Assembly: GCA_963205525.1 (NCBI GenBank)
Contig: CAUJJP010000142.1
Span: 1-34,090 of the forward strand
Direction of reading: 5' to 3'
Source of the DNA: Pseudomonadota bacterium
GTDB lineage: Bacteria > Pseudomonadota > Gammaproteobacteria > Burkholderiales > Burkholderiaceae
DNA: 34,090 nt
Shown here: in pieces, positions 15,951 to 24,365 of the stretch
How the letters are laid out: each line of letters begins with the position of its first letter
Numbering within the stretch: position 1 is the first letter of the stretch
Program-made: the position numbers and the translations under genes
The notes under the pieces: model-generated
Told to the model about the DNA's origin: nothing
Seen by the model: the letters and a program-made list of their open reading frames with translations, nothing else
Databases searched by the model: none

Positions 15951-18900
15951 ATGTCCGTGTCGTCGCTGCGTGCCTCTGCCCACTGGATCGCTGCCGCCAT
16001 CGTGCTGGCGGCGGGCCTGGCGGTGACCTGGGGCCTGGTGCGCCAGCAGAGCGCGGCCCTCGGGCGGGTCGAGCAGGCGCGCCTGAACGACGCGGCCGAC
16101 GCCGCCACCGCGGCGCTGGCACGGCGCATGGACGCCCATGCCGGGGTGGTCGCGGGCCTGCGCGATCTCTTCCGGGTCGACCCCGGTCTCGACTGCCGCC
16201 GGTTCGAGCGCATGGCGGCCGAGCGCGGCGTGCGGCGGCGCCACCCGGAGATCCGCGACCTGGGCTTCACCCGCCGGGTGCCGGCCGAACGGCGCGCGGC
16301 GGAGGGCGCTGCCGCCCACCCCGGGGCCGAGCGCTACGTCGTCGAGTGCCTGTGGTCGCGGGACGGCGGCGACGAGGGACTCCGGGGATTGGACGAGGGC
16401 GCGCGGCCCGACCGCCTGGCGGCGCTGCTGGCCGCGCGCGCCAGCGGCCGGCCGGTGGCCTCCGCGCCCATCGATGCGGCGCGGGCGTCGGGCGGGGGCG
16501 GGACATTCACGCTGCACTATCCGGTGTTCGTCGACGAGCCCGCGGCGGGGGCGGGCGCGCCGCGCTTCGTCGGCACCGTGGCGGCCACGGTGCAGCTGGA
16601 CGAGATGCTCGATGCCCTGCGCGGCGCGGGCTTCCTGCGCGGCGTCGCGCTGCGGCTGCGCGACGTGCAGGCGGCGCCCGCCGAGCCCCCGCCGGGCGCG
16701 GTGCCAGGCTCCGTGGCGCGGGAGCTGGAGATGCATGGCCGGCAATGGCGCCTGGACTATGCCCCCGCGCAGTCGCTGCTGTCCCGCACCGAGCGCCTGC
16801 TGCCGCGCTGGATCGGCGAGACCGGGCTGGCGCTGTCGCTGCTGCTGGCGCTCGCCGCCGGGCTGCTGGTGCGCCAGCGCGCGCTGGGGCCGGAGTGGGG
16901 CGAGGCGCTGCGCGGCAGCGAGCAGCGCCTGCGCGCCATGTTCGACCAGACCGCCGTGGGCGTGGCCCTGATCGACATGGACACCGAGCGTTTCGAGCGC
17001 GTCAACGGCAAGCTCTGCGAGCTCCTGGGCTACACGCGCGAGGAGATGCTGCAGCGGGACGTGCGCGCCATCTCGCACCCGGACGACTATCCCCCCAACC
17101 GGGCCCTGCGCGAGCAGTTGCGGCGCGGCGTGGTGTCCGCCTTCCACATGGAAAAGCGCCTGCTGCGCAAGGACGGGACGGTGGTGTGGATCGACCTGAC
17201 CGTCGCGCCCGTCATGCGGCAGGGGCAGGCGCCCAGCCACAACGTGGGCGTGATCCAGGACATCACCGAACGCCGGCGCATGCGCGACGAGCTGCAGGCC
17301 AGCGAGCAGCGCCTGCGCAGCATCCTGGACCATCTGCCCGTGGGCGTGATCGTCTGGCAGAACGGCGTCAACGTCGTGTTCCGCAACCGCCGCTTCGTCG
17401 AGATCACCGGCTACGACGCCGACACGCTCGCCGTGGGTGCCGAATGGTGGGTGCAGGCGCACCCCGATCCCGTGGCGCGCGAACGCGCGCGCGTCCTCTG
17501 GCGCGAGCGCTGCCGGCACGCGCGCGCGCACGGCGGCACCATCGGCCGCGACGAGTACGAGATCCACTGCGCCGACGGCGTGGCGCGCCCGTTCGCCATC
17601 TCCGGCGTGCTGTTCGCCGATACCGAGCTGTTCATCTTCGAAGACCTGAGCCGGCACCGGGCCGCCGAGGACGAGATCAACTACCTGGCGTCCTACGACC
17701 CGCTCACGGGCCTGGCCAACCGGCGCCTGCTGGTGCAGCGCCTGGGCGATGCGCTGGCGGCCAGCGCGCGCGACGCGCAGTGCGGCGCGCTGCTGATGCT
17801 CGACCTGGACCACTTCAAGACCCTGAACGAGACCCGCGGCCACGAGCACGGCGACGCGCTGCTGCGCCAGGTCGCGCAGCGCCTGCGCGATTGCACGCAG
17901 GCGCAGGACACGCTGGCGCGCCACGGCGACGACGAGTTCGTGCTGGTGCTGGGAGACCTGAGCGCTAATCTCGACGACGCGACCACGCACGCGCGCAAGG
18001 TCGGCGAGCGCATCCTGTCGGCGCTGCGCGCGCCCTTCATGCTCGCGGGGGAGCACTGCCACACCACGGCCAGCGTGGGCGCCGCCGTCTTCCGCGGCGA
18101 GGAACTGAACGTGGACACCCTGCTGCAGCAGGTGGACATGGCGATGTACCAGGCCAAGGCGGCCGGGCGCGACACGCTGCGCTTCTACGACCCGCGGATC
18201 CAGGCGCGGGTGCGCATGCGCGCGCAGCTCGAGCGGGACCTGCGCGACGCGCTCGAGCAAAAGCAGTTCGAACTCTTCTACCAGGCGCAGCTGCACGAGG
18301 ACCGCATCATCGGCGCGGAGGCGCTGGTGCGCTGGCGCCATCCGCGCGATGGCTTCGTCTCGCCCGCGCAGTTCATCGCGCTGGCGGAGGAGACCGGCCT
18401 GATCCTGCCGCTGGGCCACTGGGTGCTCGAAACCGCGTGCCGGCAGCTGGCCGCCTGGGCCGCGGACCCGCAGCTGGCCCGGCTCAGCCTGGCGGTGAAC
18501 ATCAGCCCGCGCCAGTTCTACCAGGCGGACTTCGTGGCGCAGGTGCTCGCGGCGCTGGCCCGCAGCGGCGCCGATGCGCGCCGGCTGGAGCTCGAACTGA
18601 CCGAGGGCCTGCTGCTGCAGGACGTGGAGGACACGGTCGCCAAGATGACGCAGCTCAAGGCCTACGGCGTGGACTTCGCGCTCGACGACTTCGGCACCGG
18701 CTACTCGTCCCTGTCCTACCTCAAGCGCCTGCCGCTGGACCAGCTCAAGATCGACCAGAGCTTCGTGCGCGACGTGCTCATCGACCCGAACGATGCCGCG
18801 ATCGCGCGCACCATCGTCGCGCTGGGCACCAACCTGGGCCTGCGCGTGATCGCCGAGGGGGTGGAGACCGAGGAGCAGCGCGCCTTCCTGCAGCGCCACG

Positions 18901-18992
18901 GCTGCGTCGTCTGGCAGGGCTACCTGTTCGGCAAGCCGGTGCCGGTGGCGCAGTTCGAGGCCCTGGTGCGCGGCACTCCGGTGCTGGCATGA
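15951..18992 (+). CDS. CHASE-PAS-PAS-GDDEF-EAL membrane protein, likely phosphodiesterase
   Basis: A 1013-residue inner-membrane signalling protein. Transmembrane segments at about 11-30 and 288-307 flank a periplasmic CHASE-like domain (GLRDLFRVDP, RFERMAAER, IRDLGFTRRVPAERR). Two PAS domains follow at about 325-442 and 453-570. The cyclase domain (575-750) has GDDEF at 659-663 instead of GGDEF and lacks the I-site, so synthesis is probably lost. The EAL domain (760-1013) keeps E790-A-L, NISPRQF, ELTE, DDFGTGYSS and KIDQ, so c-di-GMP cleavage is likely. The ATG at 15951 is preferred over a GTG at 15909 because the membrane segment follows directly. It starts 75 bp after the macroglobulin stop, and its TGA overlaps the pbpC start (ATGA). 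CHASE domains usually bind small molecules such as peptides or hormone-like ligands. Confidence 0.9.
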   Translation: MSVSSLRASAHWIAAAIVLAAGLAVTWGLVRQQSAALGRVEQARLNDAADAATAALARRMDAHAGVVAGLRDLFRVDPGLDCRRFERMAAERGVRRRHPEIRDLGFTRRVPAERRAAEGAAAHPGAERYVVECLWSRDGGDEGLRGLDEGARPDRLAALLAARASGRPVASAPIDAARASGGGGTFTLHYPVFVDEPAAGAGAPRFVGTVAATVQLDEMLDALRGAGFLRGVALRLRDVQAAPAEPPPGAVPGSVARELEMHGRQWRLDYAPAQSLLSRTERLLPRWIGETGLALSLLLALAAGLLVRQRALGPEWGEALRGSEQRLRAMFDQTAVGVALIDMDTERFERVNGKLCELLGYTREEMLQRDVRAISHPDDYPPNRALREQLRRGVVSAFHMEKRLLRKDGTVVWIDLTVAPVMRQGQAPSHNVGVIQDITERRRMRDELQASEQRLRSILDHLPVGVIVWQNGVNVVFRNRRFVEITGYDADTLAVGAEWWVQAHPDPVARERARVLWRERCRHARAHGGTIGRDEYEIHCADGVARPFAISGVLFADTELFIFEDLSRHRAAEDEINYLASYDPLTGLANRRLLVQRLGDALAASARDAQCGALLMLDLDHFKTLNETRGHEHGDALLRQVAQRLRDCTQAQDTLARHGDDEFVLVLGDLSANLDDATTHARKVGERILSALRAPFMLAGEHCHTTASVGAAVFRGEELNVDTLLQQVDMAMYQAKAAGRDTLRFYDPRIQARVRMRAQLERDLRDALEQKQFELFYQAQLHEDRIIGAEALVRWRHPRDGFVSPAQFIALAEETGLILPLGHWVLETACRQLAAWAADPQLARLSLAVNISPRQFYQADFVAQVLAALARSGADARRLELELTEGLLLQDVEDTVAKMTQLKAYGVDFALDDFGTGYSSLSYLKRLPLDQLKIDQSFVRDVLIDPNDAAIARTIVALGTNLGLRVIAEGVETEEQRAFLQRHGCVVWQGYLFGKPVPVAQFEALVRGTPVLA

Positions 18993-21220
18993 GGCGGCGC
19001 GCGCGCTGGCTGCTGGCCGCGTGGCTCGCGGCATGGGCGGCGCAGGCGGCGGCGCTGCCCGCGTTCGAGGCGGTGCGCGCCGGCTTTCATTCGTCCGAGA
19101 CCCTGGTGCTCTCGCGCGAGGGCGAGGTGATCCAGCGCCTGCGCACCGACGTCAGCGTGCGCAGCGGCCAGTGGCTGGCGCTGGCCGATGTGTCGCCGGC
19201 GCTGCGCCACGCGCTGGTGCTGAGCGAGGACCAGCGCTTCTACCAGCACAGCGGCGTCGATTGGGCGGCGGTCCCGGCCGCGGCCTGGGCCAACCTGTGG
19301 CACCGGCGCACGCGCGGCGCCAGCACCATCACGATGCAGCTCGCCGGCCTGCTCGACGACGACCTGCGCGCCAGCGGCGGGCGCAGCCTGGCCACCAAGG
19401 TGGACCAGGCGCTGGCGGCGCGCGAACTCGAACGCGGCTGGCGCAAGGACCAGATCCTGGAGGCCTACCTCAACCTGGTGCCGTTTCGCGGCGAGCTCGT
19501 CGGCATCGACGCGCTCTCGCGCACGCTGTTCGGCAAGGCGGCGCACGGCCTGGATGCGCGCGAGGCGGCGGTGGCGGCGGCGCTGGTGCGCGCGCCCAAT
19601 GCCGTGCCCGCCGTGGTGGCGCGCCGCGCCTGCGGCGTGCTGCGGGACATGCAGCCCGGCGCCGACTGCGACGCCCTGGACTTCTTTACCGAGGCAGCGC
19701 TCGCCCGGCGCGCGTTCGATGCTTCCGAAGGAATGGCGCCGCACTTCGCCCGCCAATGGCTGCGCGCCGGGCCGGCGCCGGGCGAGCGCTCGCCCGTCAG
19801 CGCGCCCCTGCAGCGCTTTGCCAACGAAACGCTGACGCGCCACCTGCGCGAGCTGCGCGGGCGCAACGTGCAGGACGGTGCGCTCGTGGTGCTGGACAAC
19901 GCCAGCGGCGAGGTGCTGGCCTGGGTCGGCTCCTCGGGCGCGCTCAGCCGCGCCGCCGAGGTCGACGGCGTGCTCGCGCGGCGCCAGCCGGGCTCCACGC
20001 TCAAGCCCTTCCTCTACGCCCAGGCCATCGCCCAGCGGCGCCTGACGGCCGCGTCGCTGGTGCACGACTCGCCGGCGCAGATTCCCACCGCCAGCGGCCT
20101 GTACATCCCGCAGAACTACGACCGGCATTTCAAGGGCTGGGTCCCGGTGCGCACGGCGCTGGCCTCCTCGCTCAACGTGCCGGCGGTGCGCACGCTGGTC
20201 ATGGTCTCGCCCGATGCCTTCTTCGCGCAGCTGCAGGCGCTCGGCCTCTCGCTGGCCGAATCGGGCGGCTACTACGGCTACAGCCTGGCGCTGGGTTCGA
20301 GCGAGGTGCGGCTGCTCGACCTGGCCAACGCCTACCGCGCGCTGGCCAATGGCGGGCGCGCCGCGCCGGTGGCGCTGCGCCTGGGCCAGCCGGCGGTGCG
20401 GCCGGTGCAGGCGCTGCCCGAGGCGGCCGCCTTCATCGTCGGCGACGTGCTGTCCGACGCCAACGCCCGCGTGCCCACCTTCGGGTCGGACAGCGTGCTC
20501 GGCACGCGCTTCTGGTCGGCCGTCAAGACCGGCACCAGCAAGGACATGCGCGACAACTGGGCCATCGGCTGGTCGCAGCGCTATACCGTCGGCGTCTGGG
20601 TCGGCAACGCGGCGGGCGGCGCGATGCACGAGGTCAGCGGCACCAGCGGCGCCGCGCCCATCTGGGCCGACGTGATGGGCTGGCTGCACCGGCGAGAGGC
20701 CAGCCGCGCGCCCCGGCCGCCCGCGGGCGTGGTGCGCCAGCGCGTGCGCTTCGACGGCGCCGGCGCGCCGCAGGGCGTGCGCCAGGAGTGGTTCGTGCGG
20801 GGCACCGAGCAGGCGGTGATTGCAATGAAATCAGGAGCTGCCAGCGCTGATCCAGAAAGCGCTGGAGGCCGAAATGATGCAAATCATCGTCGGTCCGATG
20901 CGATGCCCGCGGCACGCATCCTGGCCCCGGCGCCCGGCACCATCCTGGCGCTCGACCCGGACATTCCGCCGGCGCACCAGCGGGTCTGGTTCGAGGCGGC
21001 GGGCGGCGGGCGGCTCGCCTGGCGCATCGACGGCAAACCCGCGGGCCGGGGCGCGCGCTGGGCCTGGCTGCCCTGGCCGGGGCGCCATCGCGTGGAGCTG
21101 CTGGGCGCGGGCGGCGAGGTGCTCGACGCGCTGCAGCTCGAGGTGCGCGGCGCGGGCGTGAGGCAGCGCGCGCCGGCCGGCGCTCCTATAGTCGAGGCTT
21201 CGACCCGGCCCGTCCCATGA
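18989..21220 (+). CDS. pbpC: Penicillin-binding protein 1C (bifunctional transglycosylase/transpeptidase)
   Basis: A 743-residue class A PBP anchored by an N-terminal hydrophobic segment (residues 5-22). The GT51 domain has SEDQRFYQHSGVDW with the catalytic Glu, RGASTITMQL and RKDQILEAYLN. The transpeptidase domain has the SxxK motif in GSTLKPF, SSLN as SxN and VKTGTS as KTG. The last 90 residues form a BiPBP_C domain (LAPAPGTILALDPDIPP onward), the hallmark of PBP1C. The linker before it (about residues 610-634) is encoded by a dispersed DNA repeat inserted in frame. The gene overlaps the upstream c-di-GMP gene and the downstream ligase gene by 4 bp each, which suggests translational coupling. 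The partner macroglobulin gene is usually the direct neighbour; here a signalling gene lies between them. Confidence 0.94.
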   Translation: MRRRARWLLAAWLAAWAAQAAALPAFEAVRAGFHSSETLVLSREGEVIQRLRTDVSVRSGQWLALADVSPALRHALVLSEDQRFYQHSGVDWAAVPAAAWANLWHRRTRGASTITMQLAGLLDDDLRASGGRSLATKVDQALAARELERGWRKDQILEAYLNLVPFRGELVGIDALSRTLFGKAAHGLDAREAAVAAALVRAPNAVPAVVARRACGVLRDMQPGADCDALDFFTEAALARRAFDASEGMAPHFARQWLRAGPAPGERSPVSAPLQRFANETLTRHLRELRGRNVQDGALVVLDNASGEVLAWVGSSGALSRAAEVDGVLARRQPGSTLKPFLYAQAIAQRRLTAASLVHDSPAQIPTASGLYIPQNYDRHFKGWVPVRTALASSLNVPAVRTLVMVSPDAFFAQLQALGLSLAESGGYYGYSLALGSSEVRLLDLANAYRALANGGRAAPVALRLGQPAVRPVQALPEAAAFIVGDVLSDANARVPTFGSDSVLGTRFWSAVKTGTSKDMRDNWAIGWSQRYTVGVWVGNAAGGAMHEVSGTSGAAPIWADVMGWLHRREASRAPRPPAGVVRQRVRFDGAGAPQGVRQEWFVRGTEQAVIAMKSGAASADPESAGGRNDANHRRSDAMPAARILAPAPGTILALDPDIPPAHQRVWFEAAGGGRLAWRIDGKPAGRGARWAWLPWPGRHRVELLGAGGEVLDALQLEVRGAGVRQRAPAGAPIVEASTRPVP
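20818..20889 (+). repeat. Dispersed AGCGCT-type inverted repeat inside pbpC
   Basis: The core at 20835-20872 holds CCAGCGCT, a 9-base loop and AGCGCTGG, in an AT-richer context inside a gene that is otherwise about 70 % GC. It matches the aroE copy (29851-29888) at 32 of 38 positions without gaps, although the two are read in different codon frames. The similarity is therefore at the DNA level, not from protein homology. The frame stays open and adds about 24 residues to the linker before the BiPBP_C domain. Confidence 0.65.
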
Positions 21221-22743
21221 ACATCTCCCAGCTCCTGCGGCGCAGCGCGCTGCTTTGTCCCGAGCGCCCCGCGCTGCTGCACGGCGCGCGGGTGCTGCAC
21301 GACTACCGCCAGCTCGCCGCGCGCGTGGCCGCCCTGGCGCGGCATTTGCGCGAACCGCTGGGCGTGCGGCCCGGCGACCGCGTGGCCATCTACGGCGCCA
21401 ACGCCCCGGCCTACCTGCAGGCGCAGCATGCCATCCACTGGTGCGGCGCCGCCGCGGTGCCGGTCAACTACAAGCTGCACCCCAGGGAGCTGGCCTACGT
21501 GCTGCAGGACAGCGGCGCGCGCGTGGTCTGCGCCTCGCCCGAGCTGGAGGGCGCGGCGCGCGAGGCCGGGGCCGACCCGGCCCGCCTGCTGGTGCTGGGC
21601 AGCAGTGCGTGGGAGGCCGCGGCGCAGGGTGCGCCGCTGCCGCTGCACGACGCGGCGCCCGAGGACCTGGCGTGGCTGTTCTACACCTCGGGCACCACCG
21701 GGCGGCCCAAGGGCGTGATGCTGACGCAGCGCAACCTGCTGGCCATGACCATGGCCTACTTCACCGACGTGGACGAGGTCGACGCGCGCGACGCCATGGT
21801 CTACGCCGCGCCGATGTCGCACGGCGCGGGCCTGTACAACTACGTGCACCTGCTGCGCGGCGCGCGCCACGTGGTGCCGGAGTCGGGCGGCTTCGATCCG
21901 GCGGAGCTGGCCGCTCTGGCGCGCTCGGTCGGGCGCCTGTCGCTCTTCGCCGCGCCCACCATGGTGCACCGGCTGGTGGCGCACCTGCAGCAGGCGGGGC
22001 AGGGCGGCGAGGGCTTCAAGACCATCGTCTACGGCGGCGGGCCGATGTACGTCGACGACCTGCGCCGCGCGATCGACGTGATGGGGCAGAAGTTCGTGCA
22101 GATCTACGGCCAGGGCGAATCGCCGATGACCATCACCGCGCTCGCCCGCGAGCACCTGGTGGAGCGGGAGCACCCGCGCTGGCAGGAGCGCATCGCCTCG
22201 GTGGGCGTGGCCCACGCCTGCGTGCAGGTGCGCGTGGTCGACGGCCAGGACCAGGACCTGCCCGTGGGCGAGATGGGCGAGGTGATCGTGCGCGGCGAGA
22301 CCGTGATGGCCGGCTACTGGAACAACCCTGAGGCCAGCCGCGAGACGCTGCGCGGCGGCTGGCTGCACACCGGCGACGTTGGCAGCCTGGACGCCGACGG
22401 CTTTCTCACGCTGCGCGACCGCAGCAAGGACGTGATCATCTCCGGCGGCTCCAACATCTACCCGCGCGAGGTGGAAGAGGTGCTGCTGCTGCACCCGCGC
22501 GTGAGCGAGGCGGCGGTGGTGGGCCGGCGCGACGCCGACTGGGGCGAGATCGTCGTCGCCTTCCTCGTGGCGGATGGCGCGCCGGTGCCCGACGGGGAGC
22601 TCGATGCGCTGTGCCTGGCCCACATCGCGCGCTTCAAGCGGCCCAAGGTCTACCGCTGGGTCCGGAGCCTGCCCAAGAACGCCTATGGCAAAGTGCTCAA
22701 GACCGAGCTGCGCCAATCCCTGAAAGAGAGCCCTGCACCATGA
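21217..22743 (+). CDS. Class I AMP-binding ligase, probable acyl-CoA synthetase
   Basis: A 508-residue adenylate-forming enzyme that should activate a carboxylic acid to an acyl-AMP and then an acyl-CoA thioester. The P-loop is YTSGTTGRPKG (156-166) and the A5-type motif is YGQGESPMT. The hinge is HTGDVG (Asp387) to DRSKDVIISGGSNIYP, and the catalytic Lys492 is in YGKVLK, as in fatty-acyl and aryl-CoA ligases. No signal or membrane segment is present. Its ATG overlaps the pbpC stop, and its stop overlaps the next start, so it belongs to the same operon. Whether it has a role in envelope lipids or simply shares the transcript is not clear. The substrate cannot be read from the sequence; a medium-chain fatty or aromatic acid is plausible. 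Confidence 0.88.
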   Translation: MNISQLLRRSALLCPERPALLHGARVLHDYRQLAARVAALARHLREPLGVRPGDRVAIYGANAPAYLQAQHAIHWCGAAAVPVNYKLHPRELAYVLQDSGARVVCASPELEGAAREAGADPARLLVLGSSAWEAAAQGAPLPLHDAAPEDLAWLFYTSGTTGRPKGVMLTQRNLLAMTMAYFTDVDEVDARDAMVYAAPMSHGAGLYNYVHLLRGARHVVPESGGFDPAELAALARSVGRLSLFAAPTMVHRLVAHLQQAGQGGEGFKTIVYGGGPMYVDDLRRAIDVMGQKFVQIYGQGESPMTITALAREHLVEREHPRWQERIASVGVAHACVQVRVVDGQDQDLPVGEMGEVIVRGETVMAGYWNNPEASRETLRGGWLHTGDVGSLDADGFLTLRDRSKDVIISGGSNIYPREVEEVLLLHPRVSEAAVVGRRDADWGEIVVAFLVADGAPVPDGELDALCLAHIARFKRPKVYRWVRSLPKNAYGKVLKTELRQSLKESPAP

Positions 22744-23402
22744 CCACTCCCGTGACCCTCAAGATCGACTTCGTCTCCGACGTGGTCTGCCCCTGGTGCG
22801 CCATCGGCCTGCACGCGCTCGAGCAGGCCGCCGAGCGGCTGGCCGGCGAGGTGCGGCTGGACTGGCACTTCCAGCCCTTCGAGCTCAACCCGCGCATGGG
22901 CCCCGAGGGGCAGGACCACGAGGAGCACGTGCGCGAGAAATACGGCCGCACCGCGGAGCAGCTGGCGCAGACGCGTGCGGCCATCGCCGAGCGCGGCGCG
23001 CAGGTGGGCTTCGTCTTCAACCTCGGCCAGCGCACGCGCGTCTGGAACACCCTCGATGCGCACCGGCTGCTGCACTGGCTGGGCGAAGAGGGTGCCGAGG
23101 GCCAGCAGCGCGCGCTCAAGCACGCGCTGCTCTCGGCCTATTTCACCGAGGGGCAGAACCCTTCCGACCACGCCACGCTGCTGCGCATCGTGGGCGGGCT
23201 GGGGCTGGACACGGAGCGCGCCCGCGCCATCCTGGAGAGCGACGAGTACGCCGCCGCCGTGCGCCGCGACGAGCAGCGCTGGCAGGGCCTGGGCATCCAC
23301 TCGGTGCCCGCCGTGATCGTCAACGAGCGCCACCTGATCTCCGGCGGCCAGCCGGTCGAGGTCTTCGAGCAGGCGCTCAGGCAGATCGCGCAGGGCGCCT
23401 GA
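22740..23402 (+). CDS. DsbA-family oxidoreductase (FrnE-like)
   Basis: A 220-residue thioredoxin-fold protein of the DsbA/FrnE group. It opens with the strand KIDFVSDVVCPWC, with the redox pair Cys17-Pro-Trp-Cys20, and then has a helical insertion domain. The cis-Pro loop is in GIHSVPAVIVNERHLISGGQP, the usual FrnE sequence. There is no signal peptide, so it acts in the cytoplasm as a thiol oxidoreductase or isomerase. The start is the ATG in the ATGA overlap with the ligase gene, 2 residues before the fold begins. It is the last gene of the cluster that starts with the macroglobulin gene. FrnE homologues are linked to oxidative or metal stress; the partner here is unknown. Confidence 0.9.
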   Translation: MTTPVTLKIDFVSDVVCPWCAIGLHALEQAAERLAGEVRLDWHFQPFELNPRMGPEGQDHEEHVREKYGRTAEQLAQTRAAIAERGAQVGFVFNLGQRTRVWNTLDAHRLLHWLGEEGAEGQQRALKHALLSAYFTEGQNPSDHATLLRIVGGLGLDTERARAILESDEYAAAVRRDEQRWQGLGIHSVPAVIVNERHLISGGQPVEVFEQALRQIAQGA

Positions 23403-23441
23403 CCTTCCCGGCGCGGCGAATGCAAAGCAGCCGTAATGCCC

Positions 23442-23471
23442 CGGCAAATGTCGGCAAATGTCGGTAAAAGG
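23442..23471. promoter_or_regulatory. Three phased 10-bp direct repeats upstream of the RcnB-like gene
   Basis: CGGCAAATGT occurs twice in tandem (23442-23451 and 23452-23461), followed by the related CGGTAAAAGG (23462-23471). Direct half-sites spaced by exactly one helical turn are typical of OmpR-type response regulator operators. The stretch is AT-richer than its surroundings and lies 64 bp before the start at 23536. The regulator is not known. Confidence 0.45.
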
Positions 23472-23535
23472 GGCGGCGGTGGCGCGCCGTGCGGCGCATC
23501 ATCAGGGGCGTATCCACTACCCGAAGGGGCTCGAC

Positions 23536-23976
23536 ATGCCTGCAACCGCTTCCACATCCCCCCGCGGCGCCATGCTCACGCGGCGCCGCGCATGGACCGT
23601 TGCCTGCGCCGCGCTGGCGATGGGCCTGACCACCATCGGCGCGCAGGCGCAGCCGCGCAACGACCCACGCAATGATCCGCGCCGCAATCCGGGCCAGCGC
23701 CCGCCTGCCCAGCGTCCGCCGGCCCAGATGCAGCACCGGCCGCCGGGGCCGCCCCAGGCGCACGGCCCGATGCGCGGCGCGGGGCCGGACCGCCGCTGGC
23801 ACCAGGGCGACCGCGTGCCGCCCATGTACCGCACCCGCCACTACGTGGTCAACGACTGGCACGCGCACCACCTGGGCCGGCCGCCACGCGGCTACCACTG
23901 GGTGCAGTACGGCGCGGACTACCTGCTGGTGGCCATTGCCACCGGGGTGATCGTCCAGATCATCCTGAGCCAGTGA
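23536..23976 (+). CDS. RcnB-like periplasmic protein
   Basis: A 146-residue exported protein. An N-terminal signal region (TRRRAWTVACAALAMGLTTIGAQAQ) is followed by a disordered segment rich in Pro, Arg, Asn and Gln (NDPRNDPRRNPGQRPP and similar repeats). The C-terminal RcnB domain follows: HYVVNDWHAHHLGRPP, GYHWVQYGADYLLVAIATGVI. RcnB helps nickel and cobalt homeostasis in E. coli, but most family members have no proven role. The ATG at 23536 is used because AAGGGG precedes it at a good distance; an ATG at 23572 would shorten the signal region. The His, Arg and Met content fits metal binding but is not proof. The upstream direct repeats may control it. Confidence 0.82.
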   Translation: MPATASTSPRGAMLTRRRAWTVACAALAMGLTTIGAQAQPRNDPRNDPRRNPGQRPPAQRPPAQMQHRPPGPPQAHGPMRGAGPDRRWHQGDRVPPMYRTRHYVVNDWHAHHLGRPPRGYHWVQYGADYLLVAIATGVIVQIILSQ

Positions 23977-23986
23977 TGTCGCCGGT

Positions 23987-24019
23987 GCCAGGCCCCGGCG
24001 CGACGCAGCGGGGTCTGGC
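23987..24019 (+). terminator. Hairpin after the RcnB-like gene
   Basis: GCCAGGCCCC (23987-23996) pairs with GGGGTCTGGC (24010-24019) over 10 bp with one G-U pair, and GGC/GC can extend it into the loop. It begins 10 bp after the stop codon. There is no T-run, so termination is plausible rather than shown. Confidence 0.45.
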
Positions 24020-24365
24020 CCGGTAGCTGCGCCCGCTCCCGTACACCGCGGGATGTCCTTGTCGCCCCCAGCGAAGTGGCTGGAAGTGGCCGCCGGCGTG
24101 GCGGCGTGGCGACGGCTGTCGATCACGATGATTGCGATCCGGCGCAGATCAGTGGGCGTCGGGTTGCTGCTGCTGCGCTTTTCAACGCCCCGACAGCGTG
24201 CGCCTGGTGGCCAACTCGAATCCGCTCACGGTGGTGGGTCACTTTCCTGAAGTCTTCACTCAAGTTATTGCCGAATGGGCCGATATGTCAAAAAGAGGGC
24301 ATTTGGGGGCACTGATGCTCGTTTGAATTCACCACGCAGGGTCTATAAACCACTGGCTGGTCGCC
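24020..24365. other. Intergenic segment of lower GC with no clear gene
   Basis: About 345 bp separate the RcnB-like gene from the 7TM c-di-GMP gene. Base composition falls towards the right. A plus-strand open frame at 24132-24326 reads like protein over its second half (LVANSNPLTVVGHFPEVF onward), but it has no ribosome site and no family I recognise. It may be the remnant of a broken gene. No RNA gene or insertion-sequence end was seen. Confidence 0.4.
24323..24349 (+). promoter_or_regulatory. Possible promoter for the 7TM c-di-GMP gene
   Basis: TTGAAT at 24323-24328 and TATAAA at 24344-24349 resemble sigma-70 hexamers, but the spacer is only 15 bp and the -10 lies 16 bp before the start codon, leaving a very short leader. 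The AT content is high for this genome. Weak support. Confidence 0.3.

Noticed and set aside
9849..19034. A stop-free minus-strand frame of about 9.2 kb, over 3000 codons, antisense to the macroglobulin and CHASE-EAL genes
   Set aside because: It runs exactly opposite two well-supported genes, has no recognisable domain and is rich in Arg, Gln, His, Ala and Leu. It is the expected shadow of strong GC bias at third codon positions.
2970..23976. ZIP transporter and RcnB-like protein as one metal-resistance system
   Set aside because: They are 20 kb apart with unrelated genes between, and share no visible operator.
24132..24326. 64-codon open frame as a real small gene
   Set aside because: There is no ribosome site, the first half is composition noise (a Cys run from CTG/TGC repeats) and no family is recognised. 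It is kept only as a possible remnant.
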